From: Methanomassiliicoccales archaeon
GTDB taxonomy: Archaea; Thermoplasmatota; Thermoplasmata; Methanomassiliicoccales; JACIVX01
Assembly (NCBI GenBank): GCA_028682925.1
Contig: JAJRAG010000191.1
Coordinates: forward strand, 1-8,360
DNA length: 8,360 bases
Direction of reading: 5' to 3'
The position numbers and the translations under genes were made by a program. Numbering within the stretch: position 1 is the stretch's first letter; each line of letters opens with the position of its first letter. The notes beneath the pieces were generated by a model. The model was not told the DNA's origin. It saw nothing but the letters and a program-made list of their open reading frames with translations, and ran no database searches. Of this stretch, positions 1-5,946 are shown piece after piece.

Positions 1-610
1 CGCAAAGGGCCTGTAACCGTTCCAGGGTCAGGGACAGGAAGACTCCGCGCTTCGAATCGCATATCTCGTGTACCTCGTCCACGATCGCCCATTCGACCTT
101 GGAGAACTTCTCCTTGAACTTGGGAGCCGCGAGAACCATTGCGAGCGACTCTGGTGTCGTTATGAATATGTGCGGAGGCTTCCTCAGCATCTTCTGCCTT
201 TCCGCCTGGGATGTATCTCCGGACCTCACGCCGACGCGGATCTCCGGGAATGGGACACCTTTCCTATCTGCAAGTGCCGTCACCTCGCTCAACGGTTCCC
301 TCAGATTCCGATTGATGTCGTTGGCAAGTGCCTTTAGAGGAGATACATAGACGGCGTACACTCTGTCCTCCAACTTGCCGTCCTTCGCGTATCTCAACAA
401 CTCATTGATTATCGAAAGGAACGCTGTCAGGGTCTTGCCGGATCCGGTCGGAGAGGATACGAGTACGTTCTCCCTCCGATGGATGAGCGGGATTGCGAAC
501 GACTGGGGCTCTGTTAGCTCGGAGAATCTGCCACTGAACCACTCTGCGAGAAGAGGTTCCATCATCGACATGACGTCGTCCTTGCTGTATGCTTCCGTAA
601 CCCTTTCCAT
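1..610 (-). CDS. lhr: Lhr-type superfamily 2 ATP-dependent helicase, N-terminal part (runs off the left edge)
   Basis: The first 203 residues are visible and the C-terminal end lies beyond base 1. They cover the first RecA-like domain of a large helicase-related (Lhr) protein. Visible motifs are a Q-motif-like segment (LTEPQSFAIP, 32-41), Walker A SPTGSGKT (53-60), motif Ia SPLKALAND (90-98), motif Ib TTPESL (151-156) and motif II DEVH (178-181) followed by EICDSKRG, which matches the Lhr pattern of DE.H......KRG. Lhr proteins are 3'-5' nucleic-acid translocases tied to DNA repair or RNA handling and usually run to roughly 850 residues or more, so most of the gene is missing here. The ATG at 610 follows an in-frame TGA 24 nt upstream and has a GGAG 8 nt before it, which fixes the start. 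It is transcribed divergently from the surface-protein gene. The exact Lhr subgroup cannot be told from this part. Confidence 0.9.
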   Translation of the reverse strand, partial: MERVTEAYSKDDVMSMMEPLLAEWFSGRFSELTEPQSFAIPLIHRRENVLVSSPTGSGKTLTAFLSIINELLRYAKDGKLEDRVYAVYVSPLKALANDINRNLREPLSEVTALADRKGVPFPEIRVGVRSGDTSQAERQKMLRKPPHIFITTPESLAMVLAAPKFKEKFSKVEWAIVDEVHEICDSKRGVFLSLTLERLQALC

Positions 611-702
611 CAGCCTTTCTCCGCTTGCGAATCAAGGTCCATTTGCCGTTCGTCTATTACTACTTTGCTACATCGAAGAGAGGTTGCTGGCCACTGCGCA
701 AG

Positions 703-710
703 TAATTTAT
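703..710 (+). promoter_or_regulatory. Candidate TATA box for the surface-protein gene
   Basis: The AT-rich box TAATTTAT is centred about 32 nt before the ATG at 739, in an otherwise GC-richer stretch. Archaeal TATA boxes lie about 25-28 nt before the transcription start, so the transcript would be leaderless or have a leader of a few bases. This agrees with the lack of a Shine-Dalgarno sequence before that ATG. The rest of the 128-bp divergent gap (611-738) holds no other gene that I can see. Confidence 0.45.
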
Positions 711-738
711 CCTAACACGCCATAATCTGGGCCATAGC

Positions 739-1800
739 ATGAGAAAGCTCGTCCATATCACCCTGGCAGCGGTCATTCTTGTCTCTCTTCTATCCTTCAT
801 GCACGCTGAGGTCGCCGCCCTAGGCACAGGTGAGCTGTTGGTGACAGGGACCGTGACCGGCGAAGCTGGCACTCCGCTGCCTGGCGTGAACATCACGGCA
901 TTGAACACCACATCGATGGTCTCGCATTACTCGGTGGTCAATGAGACCGGCAACTACAGCATCTCTCTCATGGAGGGAGTATACAACATCACTGCCTCTT
1001 ACGCCAACTACACAGCGAACATCAGTTACGTCAGCGTACTGATCGGGCCGGCGACGAACAAGGTCTTCAACTTCAGAATGCTGGAGATCCTCGGCACTCT
1101 GACAGGTCACGTGACGAATGCCACCATTCCTATACAAGGAGCGAAAGTGGTGCTCACAGGAGACCAGTACAACTACTCAGCCAACTCGTCTTTTCCACTC
1201 GGTTCTTACACTATTGACAAGATAAGACCTGGGACCTACGTCGCACATGCCGAGAAGAGCGGATACTGGACGACATACCACGACCGGGCGATCGTGATCG
1301 CCAGAGGAATAGCGACGGAGCTGAACTTCACCCTCTTGGAGCAGCCGACGAAACTATCCGGGACAGTCAAGACGGACGGAAACGTGGCGGTCCGAGATGT
1401 CCAGGTGCTGATCACTTCGGTCGGATATTCCGCCTCGACCGTCACGGATGCGGATGGCAACTACACATTCTCCAATGTTCCAGTCGGCACGTACACCCTT
1501 ACTTTCAAGAAGGAAGGGTATGAGGATATGTCGGTTCAGATCTCACTGAGCGCGTTCGAGCCCAAGGAGTACAATGCCAATCTCAATAGAAAGCCGGTGG
1601 AAGGAGGCGGCGGCTTCTTTCCTGGCTTCGATCTTCCCCATTCCCTCATGATCGTCGGGTTCTGCGTGGCAATAGCGATACTCTTGTCTGCGATCTACAT
1701 TCGTTATCGAGTCTTGAAGAGGCCAGAGATGCTGGCTATCGAACGTGAAGAAGAAGAGAAGACCGAAGAGGAAAAAGACCAAGAGAAGAAGCAAGGCTGA
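739..1800 (+). CDS. Secreted, membrane-anchored surface protein with three carboxypeptidase-regulatory-like domains
   Basis: The 353-residue product has a signal peptide (basic MRK, hydrophobic 4-20, AEVAA near 23-27), three tandem beta-sandwich repeats at about 34-115, 117-200 and 205-284, a Gly-rich linker (289-293), one membrane helix (about 302-321) and a short charged Lys/Glu tail ending in KKQG. Each repeat carries the carboxypeptidase regulatory-like pattern: a G.V initial strand, P..GV.V or similar, a G.Y.. turn (GNYS, GSYT, GNYT), then G.Y/T.. and ..GY. There are 12 N-X-S/T sequons, all in the ectodomain and seven in the first repeat, which suggests N-glycosylation. The topology is outside domains, inside tail. 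No catalytic motif is visible, so a structural, adhesive or sugar-binding role is possible but unproven. It is a single gene with its own promoter and converges on the fumarase operon. Confidence 0.85.
   Translation: MRKLVHITLAAVILVSLLSFMHAEVAALGTGELLVTGTVTGEAGTPLPGVNITALNTTSMVSHYSVVNETGNYSISLMEGVYNITASYANYTANISYVSVLIGPATNKVFNFRMLEILGTLTGHVTNATIPIQGAKVVLTGDQYNYSANSSFPLGSYTIDKIRPGTYVAHAEKSGYWTTYHDRAIVIARGIATELNFTLLEQPTKLSGTVKTDGNVAVRDVQVLITSVGYSASTVTDADGNYTFSNVPVGTYTLTFKKEGYEDMSVQISLSAFEPKEYNANLNRKPVEGGGGFFPGFDLPHSLMIVGFCVAIAILLSAIYIRYRVLKRPEMLAIEREEEEKTEEEKDQEKKQG
1772..1776 (-). terminator. Possible oligo-T terminator of the fumarase operon
   Basis: The minus strand downstream of the fumarase beta stop is a pyrimidine-rich tract with a T5 run, produced by the Glu/Lys codons of the oppositely oriented surface-protein gene. 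Archaeal RNA polymerase can stop at oligo-T without a hairpin. The run is short and coding-constrained, so this is a weak call. Confidence 0.25.
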
Positions 1801-1806
1801 ACCCTA

Positions 1807-2394
1807 CTATTCAACATCTAGTCGCTTCCTGACCTGGGTCAGATTTTTTCTCACTTCGTCATCGACTTTCTTGAATAGGCTATTGCCGTCGGCATCGATA
1901 CCGACGATGAGCGGGCCCAGATTTTCCGCCTCGAATATCCAGAGCGCTTCTGGCATGCCAAGATCCAGCCACTCAACGCCGACGACTCTCTTCACTCCCT
2001 TTGCCGCAAGGACCGCTGCGCCCCCCGTGATGGCGAGATAGACGCAACCGAAATTCTTCATCGCATCAATGGTCGGCTGGGACATGCCGCCCTTTCCGAT
2101 TATGGCGCGGATGCCGAAGGTCTCAATGAACCTGGGTTCGAGACCGTTCATTCGAGCGCTTGTAGTGGGACCGGCCGCCACGAGGGTCCACCCACCGTCA
2201 TCATCCTTCACGATCGGCCCACAATGATAGAGCGCTGCCCCTTTCAAGTCGACCGGGAGTCCCTCACCCTTGTCATGCTTCTCCAGAGCCCTCACATGCA
2301 CCTCGTCCCTGCCGGTGTACACTATACCGTCGAGGTGGACGACTTGGCCAGCCCTCAGTGATCTGACGTCCTTTTCAGATAAAGGAGTCCTCAA
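1807..2394 (-). CDS. fumB: Fumarate hydratase class I, beta subunit (C-terminal domain type)
   Basis: The 195-residue protein is the beta half of a two-subunit class I fumarase or tartrate dehydratase; with the alpha subunit it converts fumarate and malate reversibly by hydration. Family signatures in order are the start RTPLSEKDVRSLRAG (2-16), TGRDEVH (27-33) at the usual T.RD..H site, YHCGP (56-60), AGPTTSARM (74-82) and IIGKGGM (98-104). The Thr-Thr-Ser-x-Arg and Lys residues correspond to substrate-binding positions in characterised class I enzymes. The frame is open back to an ATG at 2544, but the 50 extra codons lie inside the alpha gene and resemble nothing in the family. The start is therefore placed at TTG 2394, whose TTGA overlaps the alpha stop. 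The stop is TAG, 6 bp from the convergent surface gene. L-tartrate dehydratase is the main alternative. Confidence 0.88.
   Translation of the reverse strand: MRTPLSEKDVRSLRAGQVVHLDGIVYTGRDEVHVRALEKHDKGEGLPVDLKGAALYHCGPIVKDDDGGWTLVAAGPTTSARMNGLEPRFIETFGIRAIIGKGGMSQPTIDAMKNFGCVYLAITGGAAVLAAKGVKRVVGVEWLDLGMPEALWIFEAENLGPLIVGIDADGNSLFKKVDDEVRKNLTQVRKRLDVE
1844..1849 (+). terminator. Possible oligo-T terminator of the surface-protein gene
   Basis: A T6 run lies 44 nt after the TGA of the surface-protein gene, inside the 3' end of the convergent fumarase beta gene. There is no obvious hairpin. Oligo-T runs are known archaeal termination signals, but this one also encodes Lys/Asn residues on the other strand and may be incidental. 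Confidence 0.3.
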
Positions 2395-3266
2395 TCTAAC
2401 AAGAATCCCTCCTTCGAGTATGTCACCCTGCCATCGCGGAACATCCTGGCAGAGGCTCTCCTGGCCGCCCAACACTGCAGATTCACCGCAACCGGAAGAC
2501 TGGCTGTGTGACAGTAGGCGAGGTCGACCTTTACCCCGAGACATGTGGTCCTGCCGCCGAGACCCATCGGCCCGATCCCGGTAAGATTGACCGCGTCGAG
2601 CAACTCCTCCTCAAGCCCCGCAAGCTCTGCATTGGGATTCATGACATCGAGCGGGCGCAGGAGCGCTCTCTTGGCGAGCGACATCGCAATGTCAGCAGAG
2701 CCACCAATGCCGACTCCGACTATCGTTGGGGGACATGGACGCCCCCCGGCATTGACGACCACGTCGAGAACGAATGACTTCACGGACTTCAGACCTTCGG
2801 AGGGGCTGAGCATTCGAAGGGCGCTCATATTCTCCGACCCTGCTCCTTTTGGCATGACGGTGATCTCTACAAAACCCTCCGGACCGGGCAGGAAATGCAC
2901 TTGCGGCATCCCGACGCCCAGATTGTTTCCAGAGTTCTTCCTCGACAGAGGATGCACGATGTTCGGACGGAGCGGTATCTCTCGTGTGGCTCTCTCCACG
3001 CCCTTCCTTATCGCCTCTTCGATGTCACCGTCGCATCTGCCCGAGACGAAGAACAGCGGAGTGCCAGTGTCTTGACACATGGGTATCGAGGCCTCTTCGG
3101 CGCATTTGACGTTCTGCAGGATGGCCCTCAGCTGGGACTTGGCGATGTCACTGGTCTCAACGCTCTCAGCCTTTTCTAGCACGGACATGATGTCGGAAGG
3201 AAGAGAGGTGACGGCGGTCCTCAGAATGTTGACGACGACCTGTTCCATCAACTCGGGTGAAATCAT
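2391..3266 (-). CDS. fumA: Fumarate hydratase class I, alpha subunit ([4Fe-4S] hydro-lyase)
   Basis: The 291-residue protein is the iron-sulfur half of a class I fumarase. The three expected cluster cysteines are present in their family contexts: C64 in MCQDTGTP, C178 in GGRPCPPT and C242 in GGRTTCLGV. The cluster's free iron would bind and activate the substrate. Other family blocks are RPNIVHPLSR (100-109), MPKGAGSENMS (138-148) and TASLPVAVNLQCW near the end. The start is ATG 3266: the protein then opens MISPELMEQVV, as relatives do, and a GGTG lies 7 nt upstream. An open frame continues to 3362, but the extra 32 residues look non-coding and cover the promoter. The gene ends GAT-TGA, with the TGA sharing bases with the TTG of the beta subunit. 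Such enzymes are oxygen-sensitive and serve the citric acid cycle in anaerobes. Confidence 0.92.
   Translation of the reverse strand: MISPELMEQVVVNILRTAVTSLPSDIMSVLEKAESVETSDIAKSQLRAILQNVKCAEEASIPMCQDTGTPLFFVSGRCDGDIEEAIRKGVERATREIPLRPNIVHPLSRKNSGNNLGVGMPQVHFLPGPEGFVEITVMPKGAGSENMSALRMLSPSEGLKSVKSFVLDVVVNAGGRPCPPTIVGVGIGGSADIAMSLAKRALLRPLDVMNPNAELAGLEEELLDAVNLTGIGPMGLGGRTTCLGVKVDLAYCHTASLPVAVNLQCWAARRASARMFRDGRVTYSKEGFLLD
2407..2412 (-). promoter_or_regulatory. Shine-Dalgarno sequence before the fumarase beta start
   Basis: GGAGGG (minus strand) lies inside the last alpha codons, 12 nt before TTG 2394. The spacing is longer than usual, but the TTGA stop/start overlap lets a terminating ribosome restart nearby. 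An ATT directly after this motif (2406) is a less likely alternative start. Confidence 0.5.
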
Positions 3267-3296
3267 CGCATCACACCGATTGAATGAGACTGGATG

Positions 3297-3305
3297 CATA
3301 AAAAG
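3297..3305 (-). promoter_or_regulatory. Candidate TATA box of the fumarase operon
   Basis: The minus strand reads CTTTTTATG, centred about 35 nt before ATG 3266, so transcription would start roughly 9 nt before the gene. The context ATCTTTTTATG is nearly repeated in the opposite-facing box at 3341-3349, which supports both as core promoter elements. Confidence 0.5.
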
Positions 3306-3340
3306 ATTGCAGGTGCTTACCAAAAGGTTAATATCTTGAT

Positions 3341-3349
3341 CTTTATGTA
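3341..3349 (+). promoter_or_regulatory. Candidate TATA box of the ABC exporter operon
   Basis: CTTTATGTA is centred about 41 nt before ATG 3386, giving a leader of about 15 nt. A second AT-rich stretch, GTTAATAT at about 3327-3334, could serve instead with a leader of about 29 nt. No strong Shine-Dalgarno sequence precedes ATG 3386. Confidence 0.45.
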
Positions 3350-3385
3350 GGGGCTTCCGCAAGTCAGACTACATCAGGCGACATC

Positions 3386-4321
3386 ATGGACGACCCAATA
3401 GTCATTGAGAATCTGACAAAGGATTTCAACGGGTTCAAAGCAGTCGATTCTCTGAACCTCAAGGTCGAGAGGAAGTCTTTCGTCGGGTTCCTAGGCCCCA
3501 ACGGGGCCGGCAAGACCACGACGATCAAGATCCTCACGCATCTTCTGTCCGCTTCTGGTGGACAGGCTTACCTCAATGGCGTGGATGTGACGAAGGACCC
3601 GAAGAATGCACTCGCAGGCGTCGGCGCCGTCGTAGAGACGCCAGAATTCTATCCATATCTTACGCCGATCGAGACGCTGCAGTATCTCGGATCGTTGAGA
3701 GGGATGTCCAACGAGTACATACAGAGGCGTACCAAGGAAGTTCTCGAGACCGTGAAGATGACCGAGTGGTCGAAGACCCGTATCGGCAAGTTCTCAAAAG
3801 GAATGAAGCAACGACTCGCGATAGCGCAAGCGATGATCCATGAACCCCATGTCCTCATACTTGACGAGCCGACCTCAGGACTGGACCCAAGGGGTATGGT
3901 CGAGGTCAGAAACATACTGCAGGACTTGAGAAAGGGAGATTACACGATCTTCATGAGCTCCCACCTTCTAACTGAAGTCCAGGAAATATGCGAAAGCGTT
4001 GCCCTCATAGACCGCGGCAAGCTCCTCGCACATGGCTCGGTCGCGACTTTGGTCGAGGGCACGGGTTCGAAGGACATCGATGTGAGAATCCTCCAGCCCG
4101 TTGACAGCTACGTTATCGACAGAATATCCAACTTCGAAGGGGTGGAGAGAATCGTGCCGGGAGACCCCAGACATTTCACCATTACTTTCAAAGGCAGAGA
4201 GGAGGATCAAGCAAGGCTTTTGTCAGAAATGCAGACGCTTGGCCTCAAGATCGTCTCATTCAAGGAGATAGGTGTGGCACTGGAGTCATTGTACATGTCA
4301 CTGATAAAGGACTCGAGGTGA
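3386..4321 (+). CDS. ABC-2 type exporter, ATP-binding subunit (CcmA/BcrA-like)
   Basis: The 311-residue cytoplasmic ATPase powers a membrane exporter. It shows Walker A GPNGAGKT (37-44), signature FSKGMKQR (136-143; SKGM in place of the classic LSGGQ, as is common in this family), Walker B VLILDE (156-161), D-loop SGLD (164-167) and the switch His at 193 in SSHLL. The Q-loop position reads VVETPEFYPYLT (82-93), with Glu where Gln is usual. As I recall, BcrA-type ATPases share this substitution. Residues beyond about 225 form the extra C-terminal domain typical of CcmA-like proteins. The permease follows after 1 nt, so the two are almost certainly made together. The substrate cannot be deduced; drugs, lipids, peptides or polysaccharides are all known for the family. 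Confidence 0.93.
   Translation: MDDPIVIENLTKDFNGFKAVDSLNLKVERKSFVGFLGPNGAGKTTTIKILTHLLSASGGQAYLNGVDVTKDPKNALAGVGAVVETPEFYPYLTPIETLQYLGSLRGMSNEYIQRRTKEVLETVKMTEWSKTRIGKFSKGMKQRLAIAQAMIHEPHVLILDEPTSGLDPRGMVEVRNILQDLRKGDYTIFMSSHLLTEVQEICESVALIDRGKLLAHGSVATLVEGTGSKDIDVRILQPVDSYVIDRISNFEGVERIVPGDPRHFTITFKGREEDQARLLSEMQTLGLKIVSFKEIGVALESLYMSLIKDSR
4315..4320 (+). promoter_or_regulatory. Shine-Dalgarno sequence of the permease gene
   Basis: GAGGTG, continuing as GAT, overlaps the stop codon of the ATPase gene. It is 2 nt from the ATG at 4323 and 5 nt from the ATG at 4326, so the second of the two adjacent ATGs has the better spacing and may be the real start. Confidence 0.6.
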
Positions 4322-4322
4322 T

Positions 4323-5162
4323 ATGATGTCTTCAGAAGGAAATATGACATTGCCATCAGACCTTGTGCAGAGCGGCATAGTCGCCAGGTACGAGTTCCTT
4401 AAGCACCTCCGGAGCAGACGCCTCCTCGGGATATTCATTCTTGAAATTGCGATAATCGCGCTCATACTCCTCATTCCTCCGCTTCAAGGACAGGATTACC
4501 CAAGCGATCCAGCGAAGTTTGCCGGCATGTTCGTTCAATGGGTTTGGATACTGATCGTGATAGGTTCGACGCTCTTCGCTGGTGATTCGCTTGTTTCAGA
4601 ATTTCAGCAGAGGACAGGCTACCTGCTTTTCCCGAACCCCGTTAAGAAAAGGGTCCTTTTCATCGGGAAGTACGCGGCTAGTGCAGGGATAATGTTTCTT
4701 GCATTGGCTGTGTTCTACGCGGTAGTTGCGGTATTCGTCATCTCAGTCGATGGCTCAATATCGGGCCTGATGGCGTCTTCGTTCGGACTCGCGATGCTAT
4801 TCGGTGTTGCTGCGCTTTCGATAGGTTACGTCATAAGTTCTTTCATGAAAGGTTCCACAGGGGCCCTGATACTGACTTTCGCCCTCCTGCTGCTCATCTT
4901 GAAGATTGTGGACGGTGTAGCAACGGCCTCCAAGGCCAGACCAGACTTCTCGTTGACATTCTCATCTGGAGTAATCGGGTACATCATGGAGACCCCGTAT
5001 CCGACCGATTTTGTCCAGACTATCGACTTCGGTGGAAGATCGTTCGAATTCGCGAACTATTATCCCAGCGTGACCGTGTCAATAGTCGTCGCGATCATAT
5101 ACATAATAGTGACCGTAGCATTGGCAATCTGGCTGTTCGACAGAAGAGAGATGTCCGCGTGA
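4323..5162 (+). CDS. ABC-2 type exporter, membrane permease subunit
   Basis: The 279-residue integral membrane protein has six predicted helices at about 35-51, 72-88, 118-141, 148-172, 178-196 and 251-271. An Arg/Lys-rich cytoplasmic N-terminus (22-34) precedes the first helix. The loop after the second helix, VSEFQQRTGYLLFPNPVKK (91-109), matches the ABC-2 coupling region, where E..TG..L.. and a Pro are recurrent. The stretch of about 55 residues between helices 5 and 6 (197-250) has no strong hydrophobic segment and would form the outside loop. One such permease with one ATPase implies a homodimer of each. Start choice: ATG 4323, 4326 or less likely 4344; the difference is only a few residues. 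It forms an operon with the ATPase before it and the CinA-like gene 25 nt after it. Confidence 0.9.
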   Translation: MMSSEGNMTLPSDLVQSGIVARYEFLKHLRSRRLLGIFILEIAIIALILLIPPLQGQDYPSDPAKFAGMFVQWVWILIVIGSTLFAGDSLVSEFQQRTGYLLFPNPVKKRVLFIGKYAASAGIMFLALAVFYAVVAVFVISVDGSISGLMASSFGLAMLFGVAALSIGYVISSFMKGSTGALILTFALLLLILKIVDGVATASKARPDFSLTFSSGVIGYIMETPYPTDFVQTIDFGGRSFEFANYYPSVTVSIVVAIIYIIVTVALAIWLFDRREMSA

Positions 5163-5177
5163 GATCATTTGGGGAGT

Positions 5178-5183
5178 GGTGAG
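5178..5183 (+). promoter_or_regulatory. Shine-Dalgarno sequence of the CinA-like gene
   Basis: GGTGAG lies 4 nt before ATG 5188. It supports that ATG over the in-frame GTG codons at 5176 and 5179, which would place the motif inside the gene. Confidence 0.55.
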
Positions 5184-5187
5184 ACGC

Positions 5188-5940
5188 ATGAAGATCGAAA
5201 TCCTTCATATCGGCGACGAGCTGTTGACGGCGGAGATCGACCCATACCCTTCTCAGATGATCAATATGATACGGGAGAGGGGGGCCAGTGTCAACATGAT
5301 TACAGTGATCGGGGATGATTTTCCAGAGATCACGAGAGCGCTCACCTCCGCAGGTGGATCGAAAGTCGACCTCCTGATAATCACTGGAGGATTGGGACCC
5401 ACGCTCGACGACATCACCCGAAGCGCCCTCGCCGAATATCTTGGCGTCGAGCTGGAGGTCAGGAACAACGCCGTGGAATGGCTCGTTGAGGCGGTGGAGA
5501 GGATGTACGGCAAGAAGCCAGTGCTGACAAACGAAGCGCTCAGGATGGCCACAATGCCGAAGGGTGCGATAGCTTTGAAGAACATCACCGGCGCTGCCTG
5601 CGGCATCGAGGCGAAGCATGGGGATATGACCATTTTCTGTCTGCCCGGGTTCCCGAAGGAGATGCTCCCAATGTTCCGGGAATACATACTCCCGCGGATC
5701 GAGAGCGACAACATCCACCAGAAAGAGATCAGAGCGTGGCTGGGCGAGACCACCATGGAACCGCTCTTTCAAAAGATCATCAAAGAGCATCGAGTAAGGA
5801 TCGCATCCTTGCCTGATGAGAACTGGCGCGAGAAGGGCAATAGGATCATAATCAAGGGGCTGAAAGAAGAGGTCGATAGGGCCGCGGAGGAACTTCAGAA
5901 ATTGCTGGCCGAGTCTAAAGACCAGTTCATGGACGACTGA
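5188..5940 (+). CDS. CinA N-terminal domain (MoCF-fold) protein, stand-alone
   Basis: The 250-residue protein matches the COG1058 or molybdopterin-binding fold of CinA. It shows IGDELLTAEIDP (8-19), the loop TGGLGPTLDDITR (66-78), TNEALRMATMPKGA (114-127) and CLPGFPKEM (151-159). Bacterial CinA joins this domain to a PncC amidase domain for NMN deamidation, and the COG1058 part has been linked to ADP-ribose hydrolysis. Here the protein ends without the amidase domain, as archaeal versions commonly do. Its C-terminal part (about 178-250) would be the small alpha/beta domain that follows the MoCF fold. A role in pyridine-nucleotide housekeeping or molybdopterin binding is inferred, not shown. 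It is the third gene of the exporter operon (25-nt gap), possibly only by chance of position, and converges on nmd3 across 6 bp. Confidence 0.85.
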   Translation: MKIEILHIGDELLTAEIDPYPSQMINMIRERGASVNMITVIGDDFPEITRALTSAGGSKVDLLIITGGLGPTLDDITRSALAEYLGVELEVRNNAVEWLVEAVERMYGKKPVLTNEALRMATMPKGAIALKNITGAACGIEAKHGDMTIFCLPGFPKEMLPMFREYILPRIESDNIHQKEIRAWLGETTMEPLFQKIIKEHRVRIASLPDENWREKGNRIIIKGLKEEVDRAAEELQKLLAESKDQFMDD

Positions 5941-5946
5941 CCGCTC

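Noticed and set aside
684..701. A short dyad TTGC...GCAA upstream of the surface-protein promoter.
   Set aside because: Only four base pairs match and the inner positions do not pair, so it is within chance.
2545..3075. A 176-residue open frame on the plus strand, opposite the fumarase alpha subunit.
   Set aside because: It is an antisense shadow of a gene with clear catalytic cysteines; the Pro/Ser-rich translation has no domain pattern.
3267..3362. A 32-residue N-terminal extension of the fumarase alpha subunit, from an upstream start at 3362.
   Set aside because: The extra residues resemble no family member, overlap the AT-rich promoter, and family-like sequence begins exactly at ATG 3266.
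5095..5790. A 231-residue open frame on the minus strand, opposite the CinA-like gene.
   Set aside because: It has no recognisable domain, it covers the ends of two well-supported genes, and its His/Asp/Arg-rich composition is typical of antisense frames in GC-rich codons.
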